Notes: a model not told the origin generated them from the letters alone. Positions 54,757-64,000 are shown, numbered from the stretch's first letter. The stretch is DNA of 64,000 bases from Prolixibacteraceae bacterium (GCA_019720755.1 CP081303.1:3038001-3102000), one strand, 5' to 3'. Numbers and translations are program-made.

Positions 54757-55662
54757 CTAGTTTTCAACTCGCTCGGCAATACGAAGCTTGGCACTTCGAG
54801 ATCTAGGGTTGCGTTCTTGCTCCTCTGTTGTTGGTAGAATAACCTTTCGGTTGATTGCCTTAAATGGAGTCAATATTTTTCCATAGAAGTCTTTTTCTGC
54901 TTTCCCTTCAGTCTTTCCCTCTTTGATCATGTTTTTAACGATGCGATCTTCAAGAGAGTGATAGGTAATCACCACCAAACGTCCTCCTGGTTTCAACACT
55001 TTTTCACTTGCATTCATCAATGCTTCTAGCACCTCCATCTCTTGATTTACCTCAATTCGAAGTGCTTGGAATACTTTTGCAAGATATTTGTGTTCAATAT
55101 GTTTTGGAGTACATGGTGCGATCATATCCTTAAACTGTTGGATTGTCTCAATAGGCGTATCTTCTCTTTCAGTTACAATGATACGGGCCAATTTTCGAGC
55201 ATTCTTCACCTCGCCATAGCGCCAAAAAAGACGAGACAAATCCTCTTCCGAGTAGTCATTTACAATTTCAGCTGCAGAAATTTGAGCACTTTGATTCATA
55301 CGCATATCCAATTTGCCATCAAAACGGAAGGAGAAACCACGTTCAGCAACATCAAATTCATGGGATGATACACCTAAATCTGCAAGAATACCATCGACTT
55401 TTTCTAGTCCATAGTATTGAAGGAAATTCTCAATATATTTGAAGTTGTGGTTTACAAAGATAAAACGGTCATCGTCTGGAACATTTGCTTTAGCATCAAT
55501 GTCTTGATCAAAGCCAACCAACTTACCACCGACAAGCTTTTTAAGAATTTCTCGAGAGTGACCTCCTCCTCCAAATGTCACATCTACATAAATTCCACCC
55601 TCTTTAAGGTCTAACCCTTCAATACATTCATTCAACAATACGGGTACGTGATATTCGCTCAT
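54757..55662 (-). CDS. rsmH: 16S rRNA (cytosine-1402-N4)-methyltransferase
   Basis: 301 residues; methylates C1402 in the decoding region. The SAM-binding block VDVTFGGGGHSREILKKL, GILADLGVSSHEFDVAERGF, the FRFDGKLDMRMNQS motif and YHSLEDRIVKNMIKEG are family signatures. It is the first gene of the dcw cluster here, 14 bases ahead of ftsL. A Bacteroidota-type promoter precedes it. No mraZ is found upstream, although many bacteria have it there. Confidence 0.95.
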   Translation of the reverse strand: MSEYHVPVLLNECIEGLDLKEGGIYVDVTFGGGGHSREILKKLVGGKLVGFDQDIDAKANVPDDDRFIFVNHNFKYIENFLQYYGLEKVDGILADLGVSSHEFDVAERGFSFRFDGKLDMRMNQSAQISAAEIVNDYSEEDLSRLFWRYGEVKNARKLARIIVTEREDTPIETIQQFKDMIAPCTPKHIEHKYLAKVFQALRIEVNQEMEVLEALMNASEKVLKPGGRLVVITYHSLEDRIVKNMIKEGKTEGKAEKDFYGKILTPFKAINRKVILPTTEEQERNPRSRSAKLRIAERVEN

Positions 55663-55705
55663 CTTATATTATCTTATTAAAAACACACTAACAACTATCT
55701 TTATA

Positions 55706-55737
55706 CAAAAGTACGAAAATTACTTGTTAGTTCAGAA
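55706..55737 (-). promoter_or_regulatory. Promoter of the dcw cluster
   Basis: Minus strand: TTCTG (55737-55733), exactly 19 bases, then TACTTTTG (55713-55706). The -7 element fits TAnnTTTG perfectly and the -33 element differs by one base from TTTG. It lies 43 bases upstream of the rsmH start. Confidence 0.65.
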
Positions 55738-56587
55738 CCTTATTCAAGCTTTGGTAGAGGGCAATTTTAAAAAAATATGCTTTCTATTTTGTGCCCTATT
55801 TTTCTTTACACTAAAGGACGATTACTTAGTATGTTTTTATCATATGTTAAACGCATAGAATCCCCTTCTAGTGCCTTTATATTCAGAGTTATAACAAAAT
55901 AATTACTTTGATGTTTTGTGGATGTGGAGATAAACACTTTTATTAGTCTAGAACTCCTCTTTTTCTAGTCTATATAGTCGAGAAAGAAGAGGATCTTTAG
56001 ATACATTGCCCTATTGCAATCGATAAACCTCGAGGCTTTGTTATATTTTATGTTTTATACTTTCGCTTTTTGCCCACGATGAAATGCCTTTTTCTATTTG
56101 ATTTAGATCTAAGAGAGGTATATCTCAGAAAATGATTGATGGTTGAACAGTTGGTTCTCCATGATATTCTAGTCCTGTTTCGACTTCCTGCACGCTATTT
56201 CGAAGAATAAATGAGTATTTTAAAGAGGATAAATTACACATGACATGGTTTATGTTTTGTATGGGGTTTCGATACCCTTCCTTTACCCCTAGAGTAACCA
56301 AAGGGTAAAGGAAGGGTAACCGAAGGGTATCTGAACGAAGGAGGAGATAGCAAAGATTTTTTTGCAATCGATATGTACTTTTATCTTGGATTTGATAGAG
56401 ATAAGAGGATATTCACCGTTTATGAAAGTTGTGCATAACTTTCGTTAACTTGCTCTTTTCGTTTTTGTTGCGAATTGTTGATAGCTTTGATAACCCATTT
56501 TAGGATATAGCGGAGTGGACATTTTGCTGAAGCGCAAGAGGGTAGGAGTGTAATAAAGAGAATGATCATTAAAAAAGAGAATATACG
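55738..56587. other. Gene-free region between rsmH and the methyltransferase gene
   Basis: About 850 bases with no supported gene. It holds an inverted repeat with an alternative partner (56273-56331, listed separately), an imperfect hairpin near 55954-55993 (TCCTCTTTTT with AGAAAGAAGAGGA), and GAAAGTT-GTGCAT-AACTTTC near 56424. An 80-codon minus-strand frame at 56125-56367 runs straight through the repeat and is not called. Confidence 0.5.
56273..56331. repeat. Inverted repeat with two mutually exclusive pairings
   Basis: TACCCTTCCTTTACCC (56273-56288) pairs exactly with GGGTAAAGGAAGGGTA (56303-56318) and, alternatively, its 5' part GATACCCTTC (56271-56280) pairs exactly with GAAGGGTATC (56322-56331). 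The right side contains repeated AAGGGTAA units. This could be a small dispersed repeat or an RNA switch-like structure. Confidence 0.5.
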
Positions 56588-57346
56588 ATGAGTGAAGAGA
56601 TGGATTTCGAATTAATTTGTGAATACTATTCGCAGTTGGACAGGCAGGGGCCAGGAAGCAAAGAGACCACCTTAAAAGCCTTAGATTTTATCGGACCATT
56701 GTCTGAAAATGCAAAAGTGACGGATTTGGGATGTGGTACAGGGGGCCAAACGATTACTTTAGCGGAAGCATTGCCTTGTAATATTACAGGAGTAGATATT
56801 TTTCCTCAATTTTTGAATAAGTTAAACGATCAAAGTGAGTTGCATGGATTATCGAAGCGTTTGCATGCGGTGCAAGGCTCTATGGAGGATCTTCCTTTCG
56901 ATAAAAATTCATTGGATTTAATCTGGTCCGAAGGAGCGATCTACAATATCGGTTTTGAACAGGGACTTCGTCTATGGCACGAATATCTGAAAGTGGGGGG
57001 ATATGTGGCAGTCACAGAGATCTCTTGGCTCACAGAGAATCGTACTGAAGAGATCGAGACCTATTGGAATGGTGCTTATCCAGGTATCGATACTATTCCC
57101 AATAAAATGCAGCAACTTCAGTCTGCTGGATATATTCCTGTTGCTTCGTTTGTGATTCCAGAGAGTTGCTGGTTGGAGAATTATTATGGAGCCCAAAAAG
57201 AGGTGCAGGAGTCTTTCTTGAAAAATCATACCTCGAATCCCAATGCAATAAAATTAATAGAAGAGCAGAGAGAAGAGGAGGCTCTTTATCGAAAATATAA
57301 AGACTATTATGGGTATGTGTTCTATATAGGAAAAAGAGTAGGCTAA
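56588..57346 (+). CDS. Class I SAM-dependent methyltransferase
   Basis: 252 residues. Motif I is VTDLGCGTGGQTITLAE (about 39-55), then GVDIFPQFLNKL, the SMEDLPFDKNSLDLIWSEGA motif II/III region and a C-terminal end with aromatic residues (FVIPESCWLENYYGA). The fold is clear, the substrate is not; the pattern fits small-molecule or quinone-type methyltransferases. It stands alone on the plus strand and has its own terminator. Confidence 0.88.
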   Translation: MSEEMDFELICEYYSQLDRQGPGSKETTLKALDFIGPLSENAKVTDLGCGTGGQTITLAEALPCNITGVDIFPQFLNKLNDQSELHGLSKRLHAVQGSMEDLPFDKNSLDLIWSEGAIYNIGFEQGLRLWHEYLKVGGYVAVTEISWLTENRTEEIETYWNGAYPGIDTIPNKMQQLQSAGYIPVASFVIPESCWLENYYGAQKEVQESFLKNHTSNPNAIKLIEEQREEEALYRKYKDYYGYVFYIGKRVG

Positions 57347-57376
57347 ACGAGATTTATTTTTTATAGTGTTTCAAAC

Positions 57377-57423
57377 AAAACCGAATAGTGTGTGTATCAG
57401 CACACTTCTATTCGGTTTTTTCA
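57377..57423 (+). terminator. Terminator after the methyltransferase gene
   Basis: AAAACCGAATAG pairs with CTATTCGGTTTT; inside it TGTGTG pairs with CACACT-type bases around TATCAG. A T-run follows. On the minus strand it also serves the end of the discoidin-domain gene (stop at 57440). Confidence 0.85.
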
Positions 57424-57439
57424 AAAAAGGAAATGACTT

Positions 57440-58879
57440 TTATTTTTTAATAAAAGTACAACTCTTTTTGGTTGTCGAAGACCTTAGGATATAGCATCCC
57501 TCTCCTAAAGAGGAGATATCGACAGGATTTGAATTGTGATGGTTATTGATCTGCATCACTTTGTTCCCTAGTATATTATAAACCTCATAATTTATGTCTT
57601 TGTCTTGAGTGTTGTTAATATAGATCTGATTCTCCGCAGGAGATGGATAAATGGTTAGCTCCTTTTTATTCATGCCTAGCTCGATATTAGGAGTGGAAAC
57701 ACTTTGTCCGAAGATCTTGATTTCTTCAAGGGAGAAATCATAATGAATTGATACGTTCGTGGTATATCTTAGATATCTTGTGTGGATATCTTTCTCGAAT
57801 GAAACATCTTGAACCCCTCTTTTTTCTGTAGGGTCATCCCAAACCGTTACCCACTGGCTATTATCATCCTTGATCTCCCATTTAACGCCAAAGAACTTAT
57901 TTTGTATTTTATTGTGATTATCATTAAAAACGATTAGCCTAGAGATATCATATGACTCTCCTAGATCAATGGTATAAGTGGTATTGGGTCCTTTGTCGTT
58001 TGATATTTTAAATGAAGATCTTTTTATTTTATTGTTACGTAAACTGGCTGGAATAGAACTAATTTTAGGAGCAATATTTGGATATTTGTTGTTACCATTT
58101 ACGATGATGTTGTAAAATTTTTTCCCATCTAAGTTACCCGTTTCATCGATGCGACACTTCAGGTAGCGAACTTTATCTTCATTGATATCTAATTTTTTAA
58201 GTTCACTAGCGTCGACAAAACTATGATTGGTCCAAATATTCCCATCCACACTAGTTTGAATTGTTATTTTACTTGTGTTCTTACTGAGGTCATCTGTTTT
58301 AATAGACTGATCGATGATAAGTACATTGGAAATGCTCACTTGTTGTTTAAAGTCAAGAGTGAATGAAGGTTCGCTCTTGGTTGCATATTCCCATGGTTGT
58401 GAATAATATGTGTTTAGGTTACTATATGCATCAAAGATGTCTCTGAGCCTTTTGTTTTCTTCTCTTAGGGGATACATGCAGTAGTTTAATGGAACATAGT
58501 CTTCCTCTGTAGAAATGAAATAGATCGTATGATCCCAACTCATATTTTTGTAGGTGACATGAATGATTACTGGTTCATAAGTGAAAGTTTCTGTGGTAGT
58601 AAAGGTTGCTTTGGCTGTACCATAATAATCTAATGAAGTAGCTGGTTTAACGTCTCCTACTTGTTTTAATTTTGTCCCTGCAATAAACTCAAATGTATAT
58701 TTATAGTTTGGTATCTCAGCATTATCTATCTCCCTAGGATATCCGATTGGTATTGTCATCTCTTCGTTGGGATGAATATTAAATATATAGTTTATATAAT
58801 GCCATGAATGTGATTGAGCATAGGTGTGTAGAGAAATTGCACATAGCAATGTAATAGTTAAGAGTAATTGTTTTTTCAT
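57440..58879 (-). CDS. Secreted protein with discoidin (F5/8 type C) domain and T9SS sorting domain
   Basis: 479 residues with a signal peptide (MKKQLLLTITLLCAISLHTYAQ) and, at the C-terminus, a type IX sorting domain (about 408-479: LTIYPSPAENQIYINN, then YEVYNILGNKVMQ and CYILRSS). The middle has an F5/8 type C-like jelly-roll (about 280-400, TTYTIDLGESYDISRLIVF, FGVKWEIKDDNSQWVTVWD, TRYLRYTTNVSIHYDF), a fold that binds sugars or surfaces. It is thus a cell-surface or secreted carbohydrate-binding protein. No enzyme domain is visible. It precedes a second T9SS protein. Confidence 0.85.
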   Translation of the reverse strand: MKKQLLLTITLLCAISLHTYAQSHSWHYINYIFNIHPNEEMTIPIGYPREIDNAEIPNYKYTFEFIAGTKLKQVGDVKPATSLDYYGTAKATFTTTETFTYEPVIIHVTYKNMSWDHTIYFISTEEDYVPLNYCMYPLREENKRLRDIFDAYSNLNTYYSQPWEYATKSEPSFTLDFKQQVSISNVLIIDQSIKTDDLSKNTSKITIQTSVDGNIWTNHSFVDASELKKLDINEDKVRYLKCRIDETGNLDGKKFYNIIVNGNNKYPNIAPKISSIPASLRNNKIKRSSFKISNDKGPNTTYTIDLGESYDISRLIVFNDNHNKIQNKFFGVKWEIKDDNSQWVTVWDDPTEKRGVQDVSFEKDIHTRYLRYTTNVSIHYDFSLEEIKIFGQSVSTPNIELGMNKKELTIYPSPAENQIYINNTQDKDINYEVYNILGNKVMQINNHHNSNPVDISSLGEGCYILRSSTTKKSCTFIKK

Positions 58880-59196
58880 GCTTTTTGTTTAATGTAATTT
58901 TTAATAATGATTAATTAGATATTTGTAAAGGATGGATAATATCTGTTTAATCTTAATACATCAATAAGTTAGTATTGATTTGAATACAAAAAGCACAAGT
59001 CAAAAGTTAAAGATGGTTAATATGTTAAGTGGCGGGGGAGAAATTAATAAAATTGGAATATCGCTTTACTTCTTAGGACTAATAAATATTGCTTTAAAAA
59101 TATAGGGAAATAGCTTATAAAATCAACGTGTTATGATTCGATATGAGTTTGTCTTTTATTAAATATCAAGTGTTTTTTCCATCAACATAATGTTTC
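58880..59196. other. Gap between the two secreted protein genes
   Basis: About 317 AT-rich bases. No gene or clear promoter is found; the terminator of the upstream gene follows at 59197-59231. Confidence 0.5.
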
Positions 59197-59231
59197 AAAA
59201 AAATTACGGGACACCCGAAGGCATCCCGTAA
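59197..59231 (-). terminator. Terminator of the large secreted metalloprotease gene
   Basis: Minus strand: TTACGGGA with TCCCGTAA (the stem continues with two mismatches to CC/GG around the loop TTCG), then seven T from the A-tract 59197-59203. It starts 20 bases after the stop. Confidence 0.85.
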
Positions 59232-59251
59232 CAGAAAATATATATCATCTA

Positions 59252-62200
59252 CTATTTTTTGATCACGGTACGAACGATCGAATGATCTCCCGTCTCAACT
59301 TTAATAAGGTATACTCCAGTAGAGAGGTCCTCTAAAGAAAGTTGTACTTTCTGTTGATGGAATTTTCCTTGATAATATATTACACCTTGTGTATCATATA
59401 TTTTCACTGTCTGAATAGCCTCTTCTTTTGAGAATAGATTCAAAAAGTGAGATACTGGGTTTGGATAGATTAGTACTAGCTCCTCTTGTGACTCCTTTTG
59501 TAATACAAAAGTAGACTTGAAATTTGAACCAATACCTAGATCCAAACCATTTCCTGAGTCTAGCTTATCACAAGGCCCTACATCAAATTTCTTATACCAA
59601 TAGGTGCCTTCGTAATAGGCCACAAATCGTAATATAGTTCGTTTGGTATCATCAAAATCCTCAGGAACGTTAAAACTTCCTTCGAAGATCTGTTCTCCCT
59701 GTACATCTTTGGTATTAAAATGGTCATAATATATCTGATCCTCTGCTGTAAAACCATTTCTATCAGCATCGAAGAAAACTTTAAATCCGATAGCATCTTT
59801 TTCTCCTGATTCGCCTGCAGAACAGATCACTCTCCAAGTGATTTCGTCTCCATGTTTGGCAGATACGATATGAGAATCATAAAGATTGGTGTAAGCAGGG
59901 ATATTTTTCTCTGGCAATACATAGGATACTTTCCCCACTTCTACACTCTGGATATGTCCAAATTTGGTTCCCCAATCCTGTTTCACTTCACACACTTTAT
60001 AAGTGGTTCGAATGCAGTCTGTCTGTTTGGTTGTCCATGTCTCTCCATTGTCCAATGTGATGGTTAAACGGACATCAAAAGCCCCCTCTTTATTAAAGGT
60101 TACAATAGGGTTTTTTTCTGAAGATACTGCTGGAGTACCTTCTTCAAACTGCCATTGATAAGAGGCTATCTTATAACCAGAAACTACTTTGGATAGGTCT
60201 GTGAATTGTACTTCATTGCCCACTACAAGGTCGCTGTTGTTCATGGTAAAATCTACCGAAGCATGTTCTTCTGAAGGGGTGATTTTCAATCCATAGTCCT
60301 CAATCTCTCCACTCTCAATCACATCCGAAGGTCCTGCAATATAGTCTCTTTTGTCTCCTCTGTAGTATACCATGGCACGAATACGAGAAGGTTCAGAGGA
60401 AGCGTCGATAGGCACTACAAAGGAGCCTTTGATCGAGTATTTACTGTCTGTAAATGATGCGATCTCCACATCTCTGCTTACCATCAACTCCTCTGCATCA
60501 AACTCACTATTGTGGTTCCAATCACACCAGATATGCACTCCATCCAAATCATTCTGTCCAGAGAGACCTTGGTCTAAGTCAATCTCATACGCTAGTTCTG
60601 TTCCTGCCTTTGTAGTCACTAGCTTTTGAGTGTGGTAATCCATATATCTTGCCATATTCTCTGTGCGGTGGATCATCTCGCCGAGCTTCACTCTGGTAAT
60701 TCCAGCATAGGTTGCATACTGTGTGTTTGGCGTAGCATATTTTTCTTCTACGGTGACTCCACCCTTTTTAGAGAGGGACTTGGTCTCTCCTGATTTGGTT
60801 GTCACGTTGAGTGATACATCGTAAGTTCCCACTTTCTCATACAGGATCTCAGAAGGGTTCTTTCCATCGAAGTGGTTTGGTACTCCGCCAGGAAATTCCC
60901 AATGCCATGCTACAATCTCATCATCATTAGAAGCGTTACTAAGATCTAATACTTTGATGGTATGTCTTAGAAGAATTTTTTCAGGGGTGATGGTGAAGTC
61001 AGGCGTCAATTCAGTGACAGAAGGAAGTACCATGACACTATAGTCTTCTAGCTCACCACTTTCATAGTTTCCTTGTGGATCATAGCCACTTGTATTTCGA
61101 TTCTTGGTGTTGAATGCACACAAAATACGCAAGCCAACCTTCTTGTCTACCACCATATCTTGTGGGATCTGGATAGTCTGCTTGTAGAGGTAGTTTCCTT
61201 GATCGTTTGCCTCTGTGAAGTTCATGGTATGGTCCACAATCTCTTCATCTGGAGTGTATAGGCAGTCCCCATTTTTATCGAGCCAAGCATGGATAATGTA
61301 GGAGTCGGTCTTCCCTGTTTCATGTTGATTTAGTGTGATCTCCAAGTCGTAATGCTTCTCTTGTGCTACCACAGCCATATGGTCTTTAAAGAAACCTCCC
61401 CAATTGGTCACAGGACTCTCATTGTCAATGGTAGAGAACTTCACATGGGTAATCCCAGCATACGCTCTATATTTTGCAGTAGGGTAGTGGTACTGTGTAT
61501 AGGTATCTTTAAAATGGATCTTGATATGACTATTTTCTAAAAGCGAGATCTCTTGTCCTTGTTCTTTGAAGATATCTTTAGCAAAACGTATCGTTAGGTT
61601 CTCAATGCTGTTGGTCGCTTCGTGTGCTTCCGCTTTACCCTCTAATGATATCATTGCAGAATGATCACTGCTTTTGGTAATTTTCAAAGAGAGGCCTTTG
61701 GGAAGGTTCTCTACAAAATAGTGTTCTCCCTCTTTCCATGTCATCTCTTTGAAATGCAATCCATTTAGAAGGGTGATGTCGAGACTGTTTTCTATGATTC
61801 CGTCATTTAAAAAGCGTTCTTCAAAACTATCGGTACCATAGCCAATACCGAAAGAGGGAACATATGTATCTGCAACCCCAGTAGCCATCAAGTTCTCTTC
61901 GCTCCACAAAGTAATACGAGCTGGATGTTGCATGGCTGCTTTCATACGGATCACCTGATCTTGTGTAAACATCTCGTAGTCGTCTGTGTAGTTCATAAAG
62001 TTTTGTGTGTTGGTCAATATGCCATTACAGTTCAGCTCATCCACTTTCATATGGGATTTGTTTGTTGCAGGGGTATCGTCACAAAAGTCTCCACCATCTT
62101 TTTCAGGACATCCTCCTTGAAATGTGTGCGCGAGATTAAAAAAGTGACCAAATTCGTGTGTCAAGACACGGCGAAAGTTTTCTGAAGTATTGGTCGAAAG

Positions 62201-62881
62201 ATAGGCTCCATTATATACCACACGAGCCAAGTTGTGTTTGGTCATATATTCATTGGGATACCAAGATACTCCCGAGTTGTTTGTTTCTCCATCTCCATAT
62301 AGGTCATTCATGATATAGACGTTCATATACTTATGATTGTCCCAAGCATACTTTTGAATCTGTTTGTCTGCTCCGCTGCTATCACCAAAACCAGACATTA
62401 CCCCATGAAAGGTGATTCCGTTGGTCATATTCCCTTGGGGATCAATTTTTGCTAGTCGAAATTCCACTGGCATGATGCCCAATACCCCTTTAAAACTGTC
62501 ATGGATGTTTGATTGGCCTGCCGATCTTTGGGCATAGTCTTGGTTCAGCTTCATCAGCGCATCTTCAATTAATGCGGTGGTTACTGCATATCCGCCTTGC
62601 TCTTTGCCAAAAACATGAAAGACCACAGGAATAATATACTTAGTCTCTGAATCTTGATTATAGGATTTGCGATGATGTTTCATCTTATGAATCAAACGTG
62701 TTTGATTCTGTTGCTCTTTTAAATAAGATTGGTAGGCTTCAGGATGTGCTTTCCAGAAAGCAGATTGTGCCTCTTGAAACTTGCACTCCTCGTGATTGTG
62801 TTCTTGGGCAAAGGTGTTGGCACTGTTTGAAGTCAGTAATATTGCAGTCAATGCAATAAGAAGGTAAAGTTGTTTCATCAT
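59252..62881 (-). CDS. Secreted M43-type metalloprotease with GEVED and PKD modules and T9SS sorting domain
   Basis: 1209 residues. A signal peptide (about 1-25) precedes the protease domain. The zinc motif HEFGHFFNLAH (residues 242-252, HExxHxxGxxH-type) followed by CPEKDGGDFCDDTP is typical of pappalysin/M43 enzymes. After about 460 come GEVED-like beta domains (GELEDYSVMVLPS near 620, GEIEDYGLKITPS near 865) and PKD domains (VAWHWEFPGG and IASYQWQFEEG with their WxF cores). The final ~75 residues (LIYPNPVSHFLNLF, VKIYDTQGVIYYQGK, STGVYLIKVETG) are a T9SS sorting domain. A secreted protease that probably degrades proteins outside the cell. Confidence 0.92.
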   Translation of the reverse strand: MMKQLYLLIALTAILLTSNSANTFAQEHNHEECKFQEAQSAFWKAHPEAYQSYLKEQQNQTRLIHKMKHHRKSYNQDSETKYIIPVVFHVFGKEQGGYAVTTALIEDALMKLNQDYAQRSAGQSNIHDSFKGVLGIMPVEFRLAKIDPQGNMTNGITFHGVMSGFGDSSGADKQIQKYAWDNHKYMNVYIMNDLYGDGETNNSGVSWYPNEYMTKHNLARVVYNGAYLSTNTSENFRRVLTHEFGHFFNLAHTFQGGCPEKDGGDFCDDTPATNKSHMKVDELNCNGILTNTQNFMNYTDDYEMFTQDQVIRMKAAMQHPARITLWSEENLMATGVADTYVPSFGIGYGTDSFEERFLNDGIIENSLDITLLNGLHFKEMTWKEGEHYFVENLPKGLSLKITKSSDHSAMISLEGKAEAHEATNSIENLTIRFAKDIFKEQGQEISLLENSHIKIHFKDTYTQYHYPTAKYRAYAGITHVKFSTIDNESPVTNWGGFFKDHMAVVAQEKHYDLEITLNQHETGKTDSYIIHAWLDKNGDCLYTPDEEIVDHTMNFTEANDQGNYLYKQTIQIPQDMVVDKKVGLRILCAFNTKNRNTSGYDPQGNYESGELEDYSVMVLPSVTELTPDFTITPEKILLRHTIKVLDLSNASNDDEIVAWHWEFPGGVPNHFDGKNPSEILYEKVGTYDVSLNVTTKSGETKSLSKKGGVTVEEKYATPNTQYATYAGITRVKLGEMIHRTENMARYMDYHTQKLVTTKAGTELAYEIDLDQGLSGQNDLDGVHIWCDWNHNSEFDAEELMVSRDVEIASFTDSKYSIKGSFVVPIDASSEPSRIRAMVYYRGDKRDYIAGPSDVIESGEIEDYGLKITPSEEHASVDFTMNNSDLVVGNEVQFTDLSKVVSGYKIASYQWQFEEGTPAVSSEKNPIVTFNKEGAFDVRLTITLDNGETWTTKQTDCIRTTYKVCEVKQDWGTKFGHIQSVEVGKVSYVLPEKNIPAYTNLYDSHIVSAKHGDEITWRVICSAGESGEKDAIGFKVFFDADRNGFTAEDQIYYDHFNTKDVQGEQIFEGSFNVPEDFDDTKRTILRFVAYYEGTYWYKKFDVGPCDKLDSGNGLDLGIGSNFKSTFVLQKESQEELVLIYPNPVSHFLNLFSKEEAIQTVKIYDTQGVIYYQGKFHQQKVQLSLEDLSTGVYLIKVETGDHSIVRTVIKK

Positions 62882-63510
62882 ATATGAAATTAAGGTTTAT
62901 CGTTTCGAGACCTGTCAGATTCTTCCCCTCTTATTTCAACCTCACCCTTTCGTTATCTATCCCCCCTCAAAGATTGAAGTCATGTCGTATTGCAGCTCCT
63001 TCTTCTTCTTGGTTTCGAATGAAATTCTAAGTACTTCTATAGACAAAGACATCCATTTTCTAACAATCCCTCTATGAGTATTCATATTTATTTATAAATA
63101 TGTTCAAAAACATTTGTAAAAGAGTGCAAATGTAAGAAAAGTGTTTGTTTTAGGTTTGGTAGAAGGTGTGTACACTTCTTAGGTGTAGGCTGTTTCCCTT
63201 ATAATAATGTATCATAAGTCTCTTTTCGGCTCGGATACAAAAGAAAAAAACGCGTCTGTTTCTTTGTTTTTACTTTGTTTGAAAAGACATGTTTATAACT
63301 ATGGTAAGTTTTCAGATTTTGAATGCGTTGCGATAGTTATCCACATGTGGATAACTCCTGTTTGTATTCGCCTATTGGCCGTTTTGATACGCTATATATG
63401 GAGCGTAAATAGAAGCAACGAAAAGATCCCTATGTTTTATTTCGATTAATGTTATGTTATAAATAATCGATCTTTTATATCTTTAGTATCTTATTGTCCT
63501 TTTACAACCT
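62882..63510. other. Divergent intergenic region
   Basis: 629 bases between the protease gene (minus) and the membrane protein gene (plus). It contains the DnaA-box palindrome (63335-63356), an AT-rich stretch (63446-63495), and an 80-codon frame at 63207-63449 that is not gene-like and is not called. Confidence 0.5.
63335..63356. promoter_or_regulatory. Palindrome of two inverted consensus DnaA boxes
   Basis: A perfect 22-bp palindrome AGTTATCCACA followed by TGTGGATAACT. Each half contains TTATCCACA, the consensus 9-mer for the replication initiator DnaA. Bases beyond are not clearly repeated. It could bind DnaA as a regulatory site, mark an origin, or be a chance palindrome of another regulator. 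Confidence 0.55.
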
Positions 63511-64000
63511 ATGACACAAACACAGCCCCAAAAACGATTGTTAAAAGAGAGAGTCGTCAAGATATGGAACTTATTTGTTTTGCTTTCTAATGATATTCAA
63601 GAAAAGATTAAAGAGTTCTGTAAAAATCCTATAGATAGGATCAAAAGCATCTTAGGAGAGTTTAAAAAAGAGATCTTCTTCTTGATCTTATCTTTGATCG
63701 TGATCTTTGTTTTACACAAACCGTTCTTTAAGTTTATCAATAAGACGTTGGTTCATAATATCTTTGGTTATTTCCCTTCGAATTTATTTTATTTCAATAC
63801 TGCATCAAGAATTGTGTTGTGTGGTGTTTTAGTCGTCCTTGTTATTTTTGGACTGATCTTTTGTGGTAAAAAAATTAAAATCGCTTATCGTTTTGCAAAT
63901 AGAGATATCTTCTGGATAGTATATTTTACGATCTGTTGGTCTATATTACGTTTCTATTGTCCCCATTTAGAGGATATTCCATGGCGATTATCTACCTTGA
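63511..64000 (+). CDS. Membrane protein, 3' end beyond the window
   Basis: The frame opens at ATG 63511 (MTQTQPQKRLLKERVVKIWN) and is open to base 64000, 163 codons. After a basic start come three clear membrane segments: EIFFLILSLIVIFVLHK (about 51-68), IVLCGVLVVLVIFGLIF (about 108-125) and IFWIVYFTICWSILRFY (about 137-153). The loop LEDIPWRLSTL follows. I do not recognise the family; N-terminal membrane domains of this sort occur in P-loop proteins such as the KAP family, but nothing of that kind is visible yet. Confidence 0.7.
   Translation, partial: MTQTQPQKRLLKERVVKIWNLFVLLSNDIQEKIKEFCKNPIDRIKSILGEFKKEIFFLILSLIVIFVLHKPFFKFINKTLVHNIFGYFPSNLFYFNTASRIVLCGVLVVLVIFGLIFCGKKIKIAYRFANRDIFWIVYFTICWSILRFYCPHLEDIPWRLSTL

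Noticed and set aside
56125-56367. 80-codon minus-strand frame
   Set aside because: It includes the inverted repeat and has no plausible domain; it is likely accidental.
63207-63449. 80-codon frame upstream of the last gene
   Set aside because: It includes the DnaA-box palindrome and has no gene-like start or conserved motif.

Overview
The window looks like a piece of a Bacteroidota chromosome, most likely from an anaerobic or marine Bacteroidales/Marinilabiliales-type lineage; the order-level placement is inference. Supporting signs are low GC, promoters of the TTG-N19-TAnnTTTG type, almost no Shine-Dalgarno sequences, a Bacteroidota-style TonB and MraY, the family DUF6266, and secreted proteins ending in type IX secretion (Por) C-terminal sorting domains.

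Region 1 (1-8.4 kb, + strand) is a defence cluster: a type I restriction-modification operon (hsdM, cut by the window edge, then hsdS, a coiled-coil accessory gene, then hsdR) followed by a stand-alone DUF262/DUF1524 (GmrSD-like) nuclease gene. Region 2 (8.4-14.0 kb) is an accessory island. It holds a gene remnant, a ~263-nt near-perfect foldback, two ~290-bp copies of a structured non-coding repeat, a strongly G-poor stretch, a membrane coiled-coil protein, a DUF6266 protein, a small unknown protein and a tyrosine recombinase.

Region 3 (14.0-31.5 kb) is mixed housekeeping: dGTPase, YgjP-like metallopeptidase, a flippase-like membrane protein, TonB, HflX, Asd, LpxK, SppA, FolK, Upp, RadC, S20 with four identical tRNA-Glu genes, and OxyR. 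It also contains an acetyltransferase-like gene interrupted by one in-frame TAG, and a diverged gene next to lpxK that may descend from purine nucleoside phosphorylase. Region 4 (31.9-38.9 kb) has an MBL-fold hydrolase, a histidine-kinase-like protein whose phospho-acceptor His is Asn, UvrA and a lytic transglycosylase.

Region 5 (39.0-55.7 kb, all - strand) is a complete dcw cluster read in the order rsmH, ftsL, PASTA-PBP, murE, mraY, murD, ftsW, murG, murC, ftsQ, ftsA, ftsZ (paralog 2), ftsZ (paralog 1), yqeY. It makes lipid II, exports and polymerises it at the septum, and builds the Z ring. The two tandem, divergent ftsZ genes are the most striking feature of the core genome here. A canonical promoter precedes rsmH and no mraZ is present. 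Region 6 (56.6-64 kb) has a methyltransferase, two large secreted T9SS cargo proteins (one an M43-type metalloprotease with PKD and GEVED modules), a perfect 22-bp palindrome made of two consensus DnaA boxes, and the start of a membrane protein that runs off the window.
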